Notes under the pieces: generated by a model
The model's input: only the letters and a program-made list of their open reading frames with translations
The model's database searches: none
What the model was told of the DNA's origin: nothing
Translations under genes and position numbers: made by a program
From: NP936 sp002726085
GTDB lineage: Bacteria; Acidobacteriota; Vicinamibacteria; Vicinamibacterales; UBA8438
Direction of reading: 5' to 3'
Assembly (NCBI GenBank): GCA_036012905.1
Contig: DASCQF010000189.1
Location: 18,588 to 82,587 of the forward strand
DNA length: 64,000 bases
Shown: positions 44,135 through 55,235 of the stretch, piece by piece
How positions within the stretch are numbered: the first letter of the stretch is position 1
Layout of the letters: each line of letters begins with the position of its first letter

Positions 44135-45565
44135 ATTTGTAAACAGCTCCGTCTCGGGAAACTGGGCATACCACCCGAACCAGAACGCCCGGTTCGCCGG
44201 CAGCCTGGCGAGTCGACGGGTGGCGTCGTCCTCCGCCACCAGCTCGTCCTCGGTGACCTGCCACACTCGCCCGTCGGTATCGGCCACGCGGAGATCGTCT
44301 AGGCGACGCTCGAACTGCTGTCCGCTGGTGCCATAGACCCGGTTGGCGCCGTCTGGACTCGTCACGACCACGAAGGGGACACCGGCCACCTCAGCCTGAA
44401 ACACCGGGCGATCCTCCAGGAAATCGGCTGACAGCGCGACCGGGTGCCTGGCGCCACCCGCCGGATCGTCGAGAAACAGCGCGACGACCTCATCCTTGTT
44501 GTCCAGCCGGTCGTCACGCGCCTGCACCTGGAACATCAAGTCGTCCGTGCTGAAGTAGTCCCGGTACGCCGCCCCCTCGGAGTAGTCGCGCTCATGTCCG
44601 GTCTCAATCGACAGCACGGTGGTCACTGGGTGCCGTGTCCGCCACTCCTCCCACGTCGTCGTGACCATCGAGCGACGTTTCAACTCCAATCCGCTGCCGA
44701 CGAGACTGCCGATGACCGGCACCCCCTCCAGCGTGCTCCAAAGACTCTTGGTCGCGTCATCGAACATGAGCTTGTTCGACCGATACAGCAGGCCACTCGT
44801 CCCAAACTGGATATGCTGTCCGTCGGTGACGCTCTCGTAGGGAATGACCGTGCCGCACAGCGTGCAATACACGATGGTGATCTCGAGCCCGCCGACCTGG
44901 TCGAACGCCATTTCGTGCCAGGCCAGGATCCGCTTCGGGTAGGCCCGGGCCTCGCCGTTGACGGCGATGCCGAAAACGATGTTGTCGTCATCGAGATAAT
45001 CGGCGTCGGCGGCGGGCACGTGCGCCGGATACTGCATCGGCGGAATTCCGTTCGGCGGCACGCCACCCCAGTCCACCTCGTCGAGACGAATCAGAGATGT
45101 GGCATTCGGCGGAAAAAACGCACTGAACCGCGGGTCGATCTGCCCGTACCACAGCCCCTTGAATTGCCCGTATTCCGGGTGCGGGTCGTATGGCTGCTGC
45201 CAGATCCACTGCTGCCAGCGCATGACGTCGTTGCCAAACTCCTGACCCGTCTGATCCTCGAGCAACCCGATCAGCCGTCGGAAGACCTTGGTCGTCGGAT
45301 GTTCCGGTTCGGACGAGCGCGGCTGGGGCGGCGCCATGAAGCGCAACATGTCAAAGAACATGCCCGCATAACCATCGCGCCAGACGGCCGCAATGTTGTC
45401 AATCGCCGCTTGGGCGACGTCATCGTCGCCGGCGGCAATCAGTATCATCTGTTCCAGGTCCGGGTGCGCGCCCAGGTCCTGCGCGGCCGCGCTCACGGGG
45501 CCGGCGGCTATCAGCCCCACAGCGATCAGCAAAGCCGACGTCAGAGGTCGGGGGGATCTAGACAT
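44132..45565 (-). CDS. Exported DUF3179 protein
   Basis: 477 residues with signal peptide (LTSALLIAVGLIAAGPVSAAAQ). An N-terminal helical part is followed by the DUF3179 core: IVFGIAVNGEARAYPKRILA, WHEMAFDQVGG and IVYCTLCGT with its conserved Cys pair, then FGTSGLLYRSNKLMFDDATK. Periplasmic; function unknown in the literature I can recall. The closest neighbour upstream is the phosphoribosyltransferase gene, 67 bases away. Confidence 0.88.
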   Translation of the reverse strand: MSRSPRPLTSALLIAVGLIAAGPVSAAAQDLGAHPDLEQMILIAAGDDDVAQAAIDNIAAVWRDGYAGMFFDMLRFMAPPQPRSSEPEHPTTKVFRRLIGLLEDQTGQEFGNDVMRWQQWIWQQPYDPHPEYGQFKGLWYGQIDPRFSAFFPPNATSLIRLDEVDWGGVPPNGIPPMQYPAHVPAADADYLDDDNIVFGIAVNGEARAYPKRILAWHEMAFDQVGGLEITIVYCTLCGTVIPYESVTDGQHIQFGTSGLLYRSNKLMFDDATKSLWSTLEGVPVIGSLVGSGLELKRRSMVTTTWEEWRTRHPVTTVLSIETGHERDYSEGAAYRDYFSTDDLMFQVQARDDRLDNKDEVVALFLDDPAGGARHPVALSADFLEDRPVFQAEVAGVPFVVVTSPDGANRVYGTSGQQFERRLDDLRVADTDGRVWQVTEDELVAEDDATRRLARLPANRAFWFGWYAQFPETELFTN

Positions 45566-45632
45566 GGCATTAGGACGTCGGACAGGCCGTCAAGGATTCC
45601 GGGAATTCGCCGTGGATCTTACGTGCCGCCAA

Positions 45633-46259
45633 TCAGCGCTCTTCGAGGTCACCACTCGGCACGTCGGCCGGGTCATCCGCGCTCCGATCCAGCACGGCGA
45701 CGAATGGAAGATGGCGAAATCGCTCGGCACAATCGAGACCGTACCCCACAACGAATCGGTCTTCGATGGTGAACCCCACATGCTCAATGTCCACCTCGAC
45801 AATCCGCCGCGACGGCTTGTCCAGCAGTGACACCACACACAGCGAGCGCGGTCGCCGTGCCCCAAGCGTGGTCCGAAGCCAGGCCAGGGTCTGCCCCGTA
45901 TCGACAATGTCCTCGACCAGCAGCACGTCTCGATCCTCGATGCCGATTTCGAGATCCTTGACCAACTTGACCTCACCCGACGACCGGGTTCCGGCTCCGT
46001 AGCTCGAGACCGCCACGAAGTCGATCGTCACCTGCCGGTTCAAGGCTCGGACCAGGTCGGCGAGAAAGATGAAGCCCCCCTTGAGGACTGACACCAGATG
46101 CAAGCTCCGCCCCGCCGGATAGGTCCGATTGATGTCAGCCGCCAGCTCGCGAACTCGGTCGCGGATCTGGTCTGCGGTCAACAGCACCGTCAGCGCGGGC
46201 TCATGCGCGTTGCGTGGCGACGTCTGAATACAGGTGGGGGGCGATTCCGTGCGTTGCAT
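45633..46259 (-). CDS. hpt: Hypoxanthine phosphoribosyltransferase
   Basis: 208 residues. Purine salvage enzyme forming IMP/GMP from hypoxanthine or guanine and PRPP. PRPP motif VLLVEDIVDTGQT, the VLKGGFIFLADL loop, SSYG(A)GTRSSG flexible loop and the purine-contact region IEDRFVVGYGLD. The ~25 residues before LTVLLTADQI are extra, so translation may start further inside; the ATG used is the most upstream one. Confidence 0.93.
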   Translation of the reverse strand: MQRTESPPTCIQTSPRNAHEPALTVLLTADQIRDRVRELAADINRTYPAGRSLHLVSVLKGGFIFLADLVRALNRQVTIDFVAVSSYGAGTRSSGEVKLVKDLEIGIEDRDVLLVEDIVDTGQTLAWLRTTLGARRPRSLCVVSLLDKPSRRIVEVDIEHVGFTIEDRFVVGYGLDCAERFRHLPFVAVLDRSADDPADVPSGDLEER

Positions 46260-46400
46260 ACAACCCAGACAGCTAGTGAGCTGGAACCACTGCTCCCTCA
46301 GCTACCTCATTGTATATGTCCCGAGGCTTGAGCACCGTCATGGCCCGTCGAAGAATCTCACCCCTGTGCATCCGGGGACAAGGAGTGGTACTCTGACGCC

Positions 46401-46559
46401 ATGCTCACCAGACTGGCGAGCGCGATTGCAATACTCTGCACCCCAAGCGAATGGTCGGTGGACCGCATCGTCGCGGTTATGTATGCGGGCCTCTGGATCC
46501 TCACCGGCGCCATGTTCATCGCGGTCCTACTTGCGATTATCGCGAACCTGTTGACGTAG
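46401..46559 (+). CDS. Small one-helix membrane protein (hypothetical)
   Basis: 52 residues: short N-terminal region (MLTRLASAIAILCTPSEW) and a hydrophobic C-terminal helix (MYAGLWILTGAMFIAVLLAI). AGGAG lies rather far upstream (~17 bases). Coding rests on composition and the membrane helix only. Confidence 0.35.
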   Translation: MLTRLASAIAILCTPSEWSVDRIVAVMYAGLWILTGAMFIAVLLAIIANLLT

Positions 46560-46792
46560 CGCCCACGCCGTGCGCCGCCGTGGGGGGCCGTCAGCACCCG
46601 TCTCCGTGCTGAACTGACGTCAACGACGTTGTGCGACGGACTCACAAATCTGTCGCCACGACGCACCATTCCGCACGCCCGAGACGCGGTGCACCCGCAC
46701 GCGACGCTGTTGATCTCCCTCCAAACTCCAGCAAAACAGTCACTTAGGCAGACGATGGCCGATTTGGTCCATGCCTTGCGTTGTTGTTCGGC

Positions 46793-48925
46793 ATGCCTTC
46801 AAGTTCTCGATGTGATGCATTCCGACTGTACCCGATCCGTGGCTTCGTGATGCCGATGCTACTGGTCGTCCTCGTACTGGGTGGCGCCGCATGCGACGAT
46901 GCGAATCCGACCGCGCCGAGCCGCGTCACGCCAGCGTCGGCGCCGCTCCTGTCAGCCCAGTCATCGCGCGTCTCGTCCTCGTCCTCTTCTGCTATGTCTT
47001 CTTCCATGTCGCGCGCGAGCGCCCCAACCCGAGCCCTCATGTCCGGCTCCGCCCCTTCCGACCAGGCGACAGTCACGGGACTCGTCAACGGTGGCGCCGC
47101 CGTCCGCCAGGGCTTTCTCACCATGACGTCGACGATGACGGTCACCGGCACCGCCCCAGGCTTCACGGCCACCACAGCCGTGGACAAACTCGGCCGCTTC
47201 ACGCTGTCTGGCGTTCCGATCGGCGACTTGCAGATCCAGTTTATCGAGCCCCCGACGGTCGATGCCTGGATTCAGATCCCAGGTATTGGGCCGGGCGAAA
47301 CAATCGATCTGGCCGTGACCGTCGTCGGCACGACCGCCACGATCGAGACCTTGCACCGGACGGGTGGCGGCGACCTGATCGAGCTCGACGGTCGTATCGC
47401 GGAACTCGACCTGGTCGCACGCACGTTGAACGTTGCGGGTACGAGCGTCTTCGTGCCGAACGGCACGCTGATCGTGGACGCAGGCCTGGCGCTCAGTCTG
47501 GATGCCCTCTCGATAGGCGACACGGTGCTGGTCAGTGGCACGTCCGATGGGTTCGCCATCGAGGCAAACCGCATCGAGCGAGTGGCCCAGGTGGTCCAGG
47601 TGCCGGTCACGGTGGAAGGTCCCCTTCTCAGCCTCTCCGGCAGCTGCCCGAGCCTCGCGTTCATCGTTGACGGCACCGCGGTCTCAACCAGCGGCGCCAC
47701 CTTCTTTGACGATATACCCTGCATCGACCAGCAGAATTTCCTGTCGGTCGCCGTCACGGGACACCTCGTGGACGATGTCCTCGAGGCCCTCGTCGTGAAC
47801 GTTGAGACGGTCATTCTCGACGGTTTCGTCTCGATGGTGACAGCGCCGTGCCCAACCGCCGCATTCATGGCTGATGGAACCCAGGTGTCAACCGACCTCG
47901 CGACCAGATTCGTCGATGGTAGCTGCGCTGACATCGGCGACGGAGTGCGCGTCCACGTCATGGGAGTCGTGGCAGTTGGCGGTGTGCGCGCCCTCGAAGT
48001 GAGGCTCCATGATCCAGTGGTCAGCGTTCGCGGCAACATCCTCGGCCTGACCGGCGCCTGCCCAGCCCTCAGCTTTGCCATCAGCGACACACCGGTGGCG
48101 ACCTCCGCCACCACGACCTTCACTGGCGGCGCGTGTGCCGACCTCCTCGAAGGGGTACCGGTCGAGGCCAAGGGCCGGCTGCTCGCCGACACACTCCGCG
48201 CCGAGTCGATCACCATCGAAATTGGCAAAACGGGCCAGACCCAGTCGAGTTCGATCGAGGGCGTACTCGACTCGGTGGGCGGCCAGCCACCGAATCTCGT
48301 GCTGCTTGTCGACGGCGTCAGCGTTCGCACCAGTGCGGACACCCGGGTCATGCGACGTGGGGGCACCCAGGCGCTTGTCGATTTGGTGGCTGGTCAGCGG
48401 GTGCACGTCGTCGGTGACCGGTTCCCCGATGGCGTCATCGCCGCGCGCAAGATCCAGATCAAAGCCGACGCGGCGAGCGGCCCTGTTGTGCTCGACGGCA
48501 AGGTCAGCGGCATCCGCGGCGACTGCCCGGCGGTGACTTTCGTGATCAACGGCGTGCAGATTGTCACCAACGTGCTGACGACATTCGACGGAAGCCCGTG
48601 CGCCACGCTGCAGAATGGGCAACGGGTCACGCTCAGTGGCCTGGCCCAAGCGGACGGCACGGTTGCGGCGGGAACCCTCGATGCCGAACCCTCAAAGAGG
48701 AACGACGGGGACAGTGACGACGACGAGGAGAACGAGGACGGCGAAGGCGATGAGATTCTCAACGGAAACGGAAACGGGAAGGGTAAGGGCAAGGGCAAGG
48801 GCAAGAAACAACGAGCGCTCGGGCACATCAGCGCCTGGGCCCTTGTCTCACAGCAGAAGGCGACGCAACTGGCACCGCAAGGCTACGGTCCGGGCGAGAA
48901 CGTCAATGAGCAGCCCTCGACCTGA
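46793..48925 (+). CDS. Large lipoprotein with repeated DUF5666 domains
   Basis: 710 residues; start uncertain (46850 is the alternative), chosen so that basic residues precede the lipoprotein signal MLLVVLVLGGAAC. After a Ser-rich linker there is a carboxypeptidase-regulatory-like beta domain, then five or more ~70-residue DUF5666 units, each with a pattern like GSCPSLAFIVDGTAVSTSGA ... and a second Cys in C(I/A)D. The C-terminus is acidic (DSDDDEENEDGEGDE) followed by a GKGKGKGKGKK basic run. Surface-attached, role unknown. Confidence 0.83.
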   Translation: MPSSSRCDAFRLYPIRGFVMPMLLVVLVLGGAACDDANPTAPSRVTPASAPLLSAQSSRVSSSSSSAMSSSMSRASAPTRALMSGSAPSDQATVTGLVNGGAAVRQGFLTMTSTMTVTGTAPGFTATTAVDKLGRFTLSGVPIGDLQIQFIEPPTVDAWIQIPGIGPGETIDLAVTVVGTTATIETLHRTGGGDLIELDGRIAELDLVARTLNVAGTSVFVPNGTLIVDAGLALSLDALSIGDTVLVSGTSDGFAIEANRIERVAQVVQVPVTVEGPLLSLSGSCPSLAFIVDGTAVSTSGATFFDDIPCIDQQNFLSVAVTGHLVDDVLEALVVNVETVILDGFVSMVTAPCPTAAFMADGTQVSTDLATRFVDGSCADIGDGVRVHVMGVVAVGGVRALEVRLHDPVVSVRGNILGLTGACPALSFAISDTPVATSATTTFTGGACADLLEGVPVEAKGRLLADTLRAESITIEIGKTGQTQSSSIEGVLDSVGGQPPNLVLLVDGVSVRTSADTRVMRRGGTQALVDLVAGQRVHVVGDRFPDGVIAARKIQIKADAASGPVVLDGKVSGIRGDCPAVTFVINGVQIVTNVLTTFDGSPCATLQNGQRVTLSGLAQADGTVAAGTLDAEPSKRNDGDSDDDEENEDGEGDEILNGNGNGKGKGKGKGKKQRALGHISAWALVSQQKATQLAPQGYGPGENVNEQPST

Positions 48926-49019
48926 GGCAGTCGATGGTCGAGGCTAGACCGACGCTGGGCACTTGGGGGAAAGGCAGTACTAACCTGGCCTCCCGTCGCA
49001 AGTTCATTGCAATGATCGC

Positions 49020-49053
49020 AAAAAGGGGTCAACCGCGAGATGCGATTGACCCC
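49020..49053 (-). terminator. Rho-independent terminator after tRNA-Val
   Basis: On the minus strand GGGGTCAA pairs with TTGACCCC, with an inner CGC/GCG pairing, and is followed by TTTTT. It starts 10 bases after the CCA end of the tRNA. Confidence 0.9.
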
Positions 49054-49062
49054 CTAAAAATA

Positions 49063-49137
49063 TGGTGGGCGCTAGTGGATTCGAACCACTGACCCCCGCC
49101 GTGTGAAGGCGATGCTCTACCACTGAGCCAAGCGCCC
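49063..49137 (-). tRNA. tRNA-Val (anticodon CAC)
   Basis: 75 nt with encoded CCA. Acceptor GGGCGCT/AGCGCCC, D arm GCTC-AGTGGTA-GAGC, anticodon arm TCGCC-TTCACAC-GGCGG giving CAC, and T arm with GGTTCGAATCC. A terminator follows at once, so it is transcribed alone. Confidence 0.97.
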
Positions 49138-49179
49138 ACTCCGAACGAGCAGGTTCCCCAGTCTACCTCACAACAGGCA

Positions 49180-49755
49180 TCAATTCACCTGGGCCAGCAA
49201 CGCCCGAAGCATACGCATATAGTCTGTGTCAGTCTCGGCGAACAGCGCCGTATAGTCGCTTTGCGAAAGCTGCTGTCCGCTCCAGTCGCCGCCGAACCGA
49301 ACGACTCGCCCACCGGTGTTGGCGCTGTCGGTCATGTCATCGGAACGCAGCCCGTTTGCACCGCCATCGGTAATCAAGACCTTGCTCCCGGCGATCGACG
49401 CCGCGTTCAGGTCGAGGTAGACCTCCCGATAGTTTTTCGCCGCAATCTTCTCCTCGACATACATGGGCGCCTCGTAGCGCGCCGACACCACCAGCAAACG
49501 CCCCGGGAAGTAGAGTGCCGCGACGAACCGGTCTGCACCCTGGCTGTCCTTGGCCGCGATGCTGTCGAGCTGCGCGGCGCCCAGCGTTTCCGCCAGCTGT
49601 TTGGCCAGGGCCTCCGAAGCCGAGGCCGAGGCCGAGGCCGAGGCCGAGACCGGAGGAGCCACATCTTGCTGCGCCACGACCGTGCCGCCAGAGATGAGCA
49701 CTGTGACCGCCGCGACGACCGCGAGTCCCGCTCCGAACCGAACCCGTGCCAGCAT
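49180..49755 (-). CDS. Exported hypothetical protein with Ser-Ala repeat
   Basis: 191 residues. Signal peptide (GLAVVAAVTVLISGGTVVAQ), then an (SA)5-6 low-complexity linker, then a compact domain (ALAKQLAETLGAAQLDSIAA, RFVAALYFPGRLLVVSARYE, YREVYLDLNAASIAGSKVLI). Lies downstream of the two membrane-stress type genes and probably shares their transcript (8-base gap). No recognised family. Confidence 0.7.
   Translation of the reverse strand: MLARVRFGAGLAVVAAVTVLISGGTVVAQQDVAPPVSASASASASASEALAKQLAETLGAAQLDSIAAKDSQGADRFVAALYFPGRLLVVSARYEAPMYVEEKIAAKNYREVYLDLNAASIAGSKVLITDGGANGLRSDDMTDSANTGGRVVRFGGDWSGQQLSQSDYTALFAETDTDYMRMLRALLAQVN
49619..49648 (-). repeat. Microsatellite: five GCCGAG units in a coding region
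   Basis: Five exact 6-bp units encoding alternating Ser and Ala just after the signal peptide of the exported protein. Six-base units keep the frame on expansion or loss. Confidence 0.85.
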
Positions 49756-49763
49756 GCTGCCTC

Positions 49764-50192
49764 CTATCCTATAAAGAGCGCCTCATCCTCCCCTGTCGAT
49801 TTCGTCTCATCCGAGTCAGGCCCTGCCGGCTCCCGGAGGGACGAAAACATGGTCCGCAGCCCCTCGATGAGCGCGAGAGCCCGCCGGGCCGGCGCAACGA
49901 GCACCTGCTGCGCCACGTCGAGTGTCTCCTCGGCGCGCCGTGCCAGTTGGGCCATCATCTGGTCGGCGCGCTCGACCTGGGCCACCGCGAGCTTCGTCGC
50001 GCGAGCGGCGTCGCTGCTCACCTCCTGGGCCCTGCCAAGAAACGGATCGATCTCGCGCTCCACCCGGTCGGCAAGCCGATTCACACGACGCGCCAGCCGC
50101 ACGCCGTAGATGAGCACGCCGATCTGAATGAGAGCCATGACCCCGGTCGCCGCGGCAATGACCGCGAGGAACAGGGTAGGCAGATCACTCAC
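49764..50192 (-). CDS. DUF948-like membrane protein
   Basis: 142 residues: N-terminal membrane helix (LFLAVIAAATGVMALIQIGV) followed by a long heptad-rich cytosolic helix (RLARRVNRLADRVEREIDPF) and an acidic tail. Size and layout match DUF948 proteins, which often accompany YtxH proteins. The ATG overlaps the stop of the upstream YtxH gene by 4 bases. Confidence 0.7.
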   Translation of the reverse strand: MSDLPTLFLAVIAAATGVMALIQIGVLIYGVRLARRVNRLADRVEREIDPFLGRAQEVSSDAARATKLAVAQVERADQMMAQLARRAEETLDVAQQVLVAPARRALALIEGLRTMFSSLREPAGPDSDETKSTGEDEALFIG

Positions 50193-50482
50193 GCCGGGGC
50201 CTCGCTGGAATCGGAACTCTTATCCCGCGTGCGCCGATAAGCTTCGCGTCCGCGGTCGATCGCGGTCGTGAGGTTGTCCCGCTGTTTGTTCACGAACTCA
50301 CGGCCCTGCCGAGCCGCATCAGTGGCCCGTTCACGTCCCTCACGTGCCCGTTCGTTGAACTGACGTCGCGTCTCCTCACCGGCGTTCGGCGCCCATAGGA
50401 GCGCCACGGCGGCGCCGCTCACGGCGCCCAGCACAAACGCCATTAGGATCGTACCCGCGTTTCCATCATGGTCTCTGGACAT
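50189..50482 (-). CDS. YtxH-domain protein
   Basis: 97 residues: glycine-rich membrane helix ILMAFVLGAVSGAAVALLWAP followed by GEETRRQFNERAREGRERA, the YtxH hallmark of a short helix then charged repeats. General-stress-type envelope protein by family. First gene of the three-gene envelope set YtxH / DUF948-like / exported Ser-Ala protein. Confidence 0.82.
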   Translation of the reverse strand: MSRDHDGNAGTILMAFVLGAVSGAAVALLWAPNAGEETRRQFNERAREGRERATDAARQGREFVNKQRDNLTTAIDRGREAYRRTRDKSSDSSEAPA

Positions 50483-50570
50483 TGCACTCTCCTACTACAT
50501 AGCCCGGTCTAGCCTCGAGACTTTCATCATCTCACACTCGTGGCCCGTCTGGGCGCCAGAACACGGTCCA

Positions 50571-52574
<2,004 letters not shown>

Positions 52575-52724
52575 GGTCTCGAAGGCTGCCTAGCAGCGTC
52601 AGCCTACTCGCAAGCTTTGGGCTTTAGGGCGCTCTGCCGACAGGCTCGTCAGGCCGGCGAACAACACACCATCGTAGCACTGCGTGCCCGGTCAGCGGGG
52701 CCCGGGGAGGACCATCCGATCCCT

Positions 52725-53660
52725 TCAGCGGGTACCCGGCTCGCTGTCTTTGTAGGGAGCGAAGTAGCCTTCGCGGGCGCGGATGCGGGCGTCTCCAAGC
52801 GCGGGTCGCAAGTCGTCAGCCAGTCTCACTGTCACCCTGCGCCAGGCTCCGTCGGCGGTCGGGTCGGTGGACACGTAGCCCACAGAATACCTGGCCGACA
52901 GTTCCTCCCGAATCTGTCTGTAGATTTCGTCGAGCTCGGCCACTGAGTCTGGAAAGTAAGACCGCCCTCCGGTGAGAGCGACGATCTCCTGCAACCGGAT
53001 CTGTTCCTGGATCCGTGCGGCGCCGCGAGTCTGGGTCTGGAAGCCGACCGCATAGACCGTCACGTCGGAGGCACGCAGCAGATCGAGCAACTCGTCGCGC
53101 CGAAGCCGGCTCCGCGTGTCGCTACCGTCGGTGTAGAGGAGCAGCACCTTGCGCCCATCCTGGTCGAACGCACCGTCGAGATAGACGCCCAGCGCATCGT
53201 AGAGCGCCGTCATGCCGCCGGCCTCTTGCATCCGGAGCCGCTCGACGAGCCGCGGGAAGTCAGGCCGGTCATACCGGCTCACCCGCACCTGGGTATCGAA
53301 ATCGACGAGGGTCATGTCCTGCGCAAGATCGAGACCCCGCAGGAACTTGATGGCGGCTGTCTTCGCGAAATCGACATCGCGGTCCATGCTGCCGCTGGTA
53401 TCGAAGAGCACGCCGAGATGGAACGGCATCGTCTCGAGATCGGTATCGAGCCCTTGCGAGAAGTACATGACGTCCTGCTCGCGTCCCTCTTCCTCGATCA
53501 CGAAGTCCTCGCGGGTCAGCCCCGACACCAGCTGTCCGTCTCCGTCCTCTACGGTGACGCCGAAGTGAACCAGATCCACACTGCTCCGGAAGACCGGCTG
53601 GGCCTCGACCGACACCGAGCACAGCGCCAGTGCCAACGGGATCGTGAGGTGACGGATCAT
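52725..53660 (-). CDS. Exported VWA-domain protein (acidobacterial VWFA-related type)
   Basis: 311 residues. Signal peptide (TIPLALALCSVSVEA), a beta-rich N-terminal part (VDLVHFGVTVEDGDGQLVSG, LTREDFVIEE) typical of VWFA-related proteins, then a von Willebrand A domain with intact MIDAS Asp-x-Ser-x-Ser (DTSGSM at 87) and a C-terminal beta domain ending ARIRAREGYFAP. Probably a periplasmic or surface adhesion/scaffold protein. Confidence 0.88.
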   Translation of the reverse strand: MIRHLTIPLALALCSVSVEAQPVFRSSVDLVHFGVTVEDGDGQLVSGLTREDFVIEEEGREQDVMYFSQGLDTDLETMPFHLGVLFDTSGSMDRDVDFAKTAAIKFLRGLDLAQDMTLVDFDTQVRVSRYDRPDFPRLVERLRMQEAGGMTALYDALGVYLDGAFDQDGRKVLLLYTDGSDTRSRLRRDELLDLLRASDVTVYAVGFQTQTRGAARIQEQIRLQEIVALTGGRSYFPDSVAELDEIYRQIREELSARYSVGYVSTDPTADGAWRRVTVRLADDLRPALGDARIRAREGYFAPYKDSEPGTR

Positions 53661-53804
53661 GCAGCGTGCTCCTGTCCAGCCCGTGGATAGCCTGGCATCT
53701 TACCTGATCGACGCCCGCTCCTGGCGACCATCAGTCGGGATGCACGCCCAACGGCCGTGCGACGTATAATCGGCAGTTCGGGTAGTCGACTCGCGGTTCC
53801 AACC

Positions 53805-55235
53805 ATGAAGTGCCTCGCAGTGTGCCAGGACGAGCTCGTCATCCGGATCCTGGCCCGAGCCTTCGCGCCCCGCCTCGACATCGAGTTCCTCGTCGAAGAC
53901 CGACTTCTTGCGCGCCGACTGCACGACACGGCGGTGACGGTTCACGTCGGCGACCCGCGCAAGGTAGAAAGCTACCTCCGAGCCGATATCGACCCCAGTA
54001 CCTGCCTCCTGGTCGAGGACACCGGACGCCGCAGCCCCAAACGCACCGTGGAAGCGATTCGCGATGCTGGCGGCACCCTGGTCTACCTGCTCGATGTGGG
54101 GCATCCACTCAGCCCGAAGCGACAGGAGGAACAGGGCACGCGCATCCCCGACGTCGGACACCTGGCGCTGGCGGACCTCCTGCAAGGTGCGCTCTGTGCC
54201 GAGCTGGACCGCTCGATGACACGGGCGCGAGTCGAACAATACCAGCGCTACCTCGCCGACGCCGACCGTGTGCTGATTCTGCTGCACAACGACCCGGATC
54301 CCGACGCCATGGCCAGCGGCCTCGCGCTCCGCAACCTCTTGCGCCGGACCAAGACCACCGCGATCATCGGAGCGTTTCAAGGAGTCACGCGTCCCGAGAA
54401 TCTCCGGATGGCCAATCTTCTCGACATCCATGTCGAGCCGCTGAACCGCCAGTCGCTCTCCGGTTTCGACCGCATCGCCACAGTGGACGTCCAACCGCAC
54501 TACTTCGGCGGGCTCATCAACAAGGTGGATCTCGTCATCGACCATCACCCGGAGCGCGGCGGCTATGGCGCGGCGTTCAAGGACATCCGCCCCGACTACG
54601 GATCCACCTGCACCATTCTGACCGAACATCTTCGTGCGGTGGACGTGAACATCTCTGAGCGCGCAGCCACGGCGATGCTCTATGCAATCAAGTCCGACAC
54701 GCTCTTTCTGTCGCGACAGACCAACGAACCGGATCTCGACGCCTTCCGGTTTCTGTACCCACTCGCCAACGCGGCGCTCATCCGCAAGATGGAGGGGGCC
54801 GAAACCACGGTGGAGCGACTGCACTCGGTCTCGGAAGCCGTTCAGGGCGGCGAAGTGGTCGGGGCGCTGTACACCACCCATCTGGGCGACGTGGCGCGCG
54901 AGGATCTGATCACCTACGTGGCCGACTTCCTCCTGCAGGTAGAGGAAATCAAATGGTCTGTCGTCTCGGGCATCGTGCACGGGGATCTCGTCATCTCGGT
55001 CCGGAATCTCGGTTACTCGCGCAACGCCGGCGAATTCGTCAAGCGGCATTTTGGCGATGTGGGCAGTGCCGGTGGTCACCGCGCGATGGCGAAAGCGGTG
55101 GTGCCCCTCGACCGCTTCCAGCAGAAGTTCGGGTCGATCGCACCGGAACAGATTCGCGCGACCATTCGCACACTCGCCGAACAGTTTCTCGAGGAGCCTC
55201 AGGCCGCTGAACGACGGCGGAGTGCAAACCGCTAG
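53805..55235 (+). CDS. DHH-family phosphoesterase with N-terminal TrkA-N/Rossmann-like domain
   Basis: 476 residues. Residues ~1-125 look like a nucleotide-binding Rossmann fold. The DHH part begins at VLILLHNDPDPDAMASGLAL and includes the name-giving IDHHPE; DHHA1 at the end has GSAGGHRAMAKA. NrnA/GdpP-like enzymes of this superfamily hydrolyse nanoRNA or cyclic dinucleotides; the substrate here is not determinable. A TATAAT box at 53765 is its probable promoter. Its 3' end overlaps the convergent patatin-like gene by 4 bases. Confidence 0.86.
   Translation: MKCLAVCQDELVIRILARAFAPRLDIEFLVEDRLLARRLHDTAVTVHVGDPRKVESYLRADIDPSTCLLVEDTGRRSPKRTVEAIRDAGGTLVYLLDVGHPLSPKRQEEQGTRIPDVGHLALADLLQGALCAELDRSMTRARVEQYQRYLADADRVLILLHNDPDPDAMASGLALRNLLRRTKTTAIIGAFQGVTRPENLRMANLLDIHVEPLNRQSLSGFDRIATVDVQPHYFGGLINKVDLVIDHHPERGGYGAAFKDIRPDYGSTCTILTEHLRAVDVNISERAATAMLYAIKSDTLFLSRQTNEPDLDAFRFLYPLANAALIRKMEGAETTVERLHSVSEAVQGGEVVGALYTTHLGDVAREDLITYVADFLLQVEEIKWSVVSGIVHGDLVISVRNLGYSRNAGEFVKRHFGDVGSAGGHRAMAKAVVPLDRFQQKFGSIAPEQIRATIRTLAEQFLEEPQAAERRRSANR

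Noticed and set aside
48915..48943. CCTCGACC...GGTCGAGG hairpin as terminator after the DUF5666 gene
   Set aside because: The first arm overlaps the coding end and no T run follows; not enough to call.
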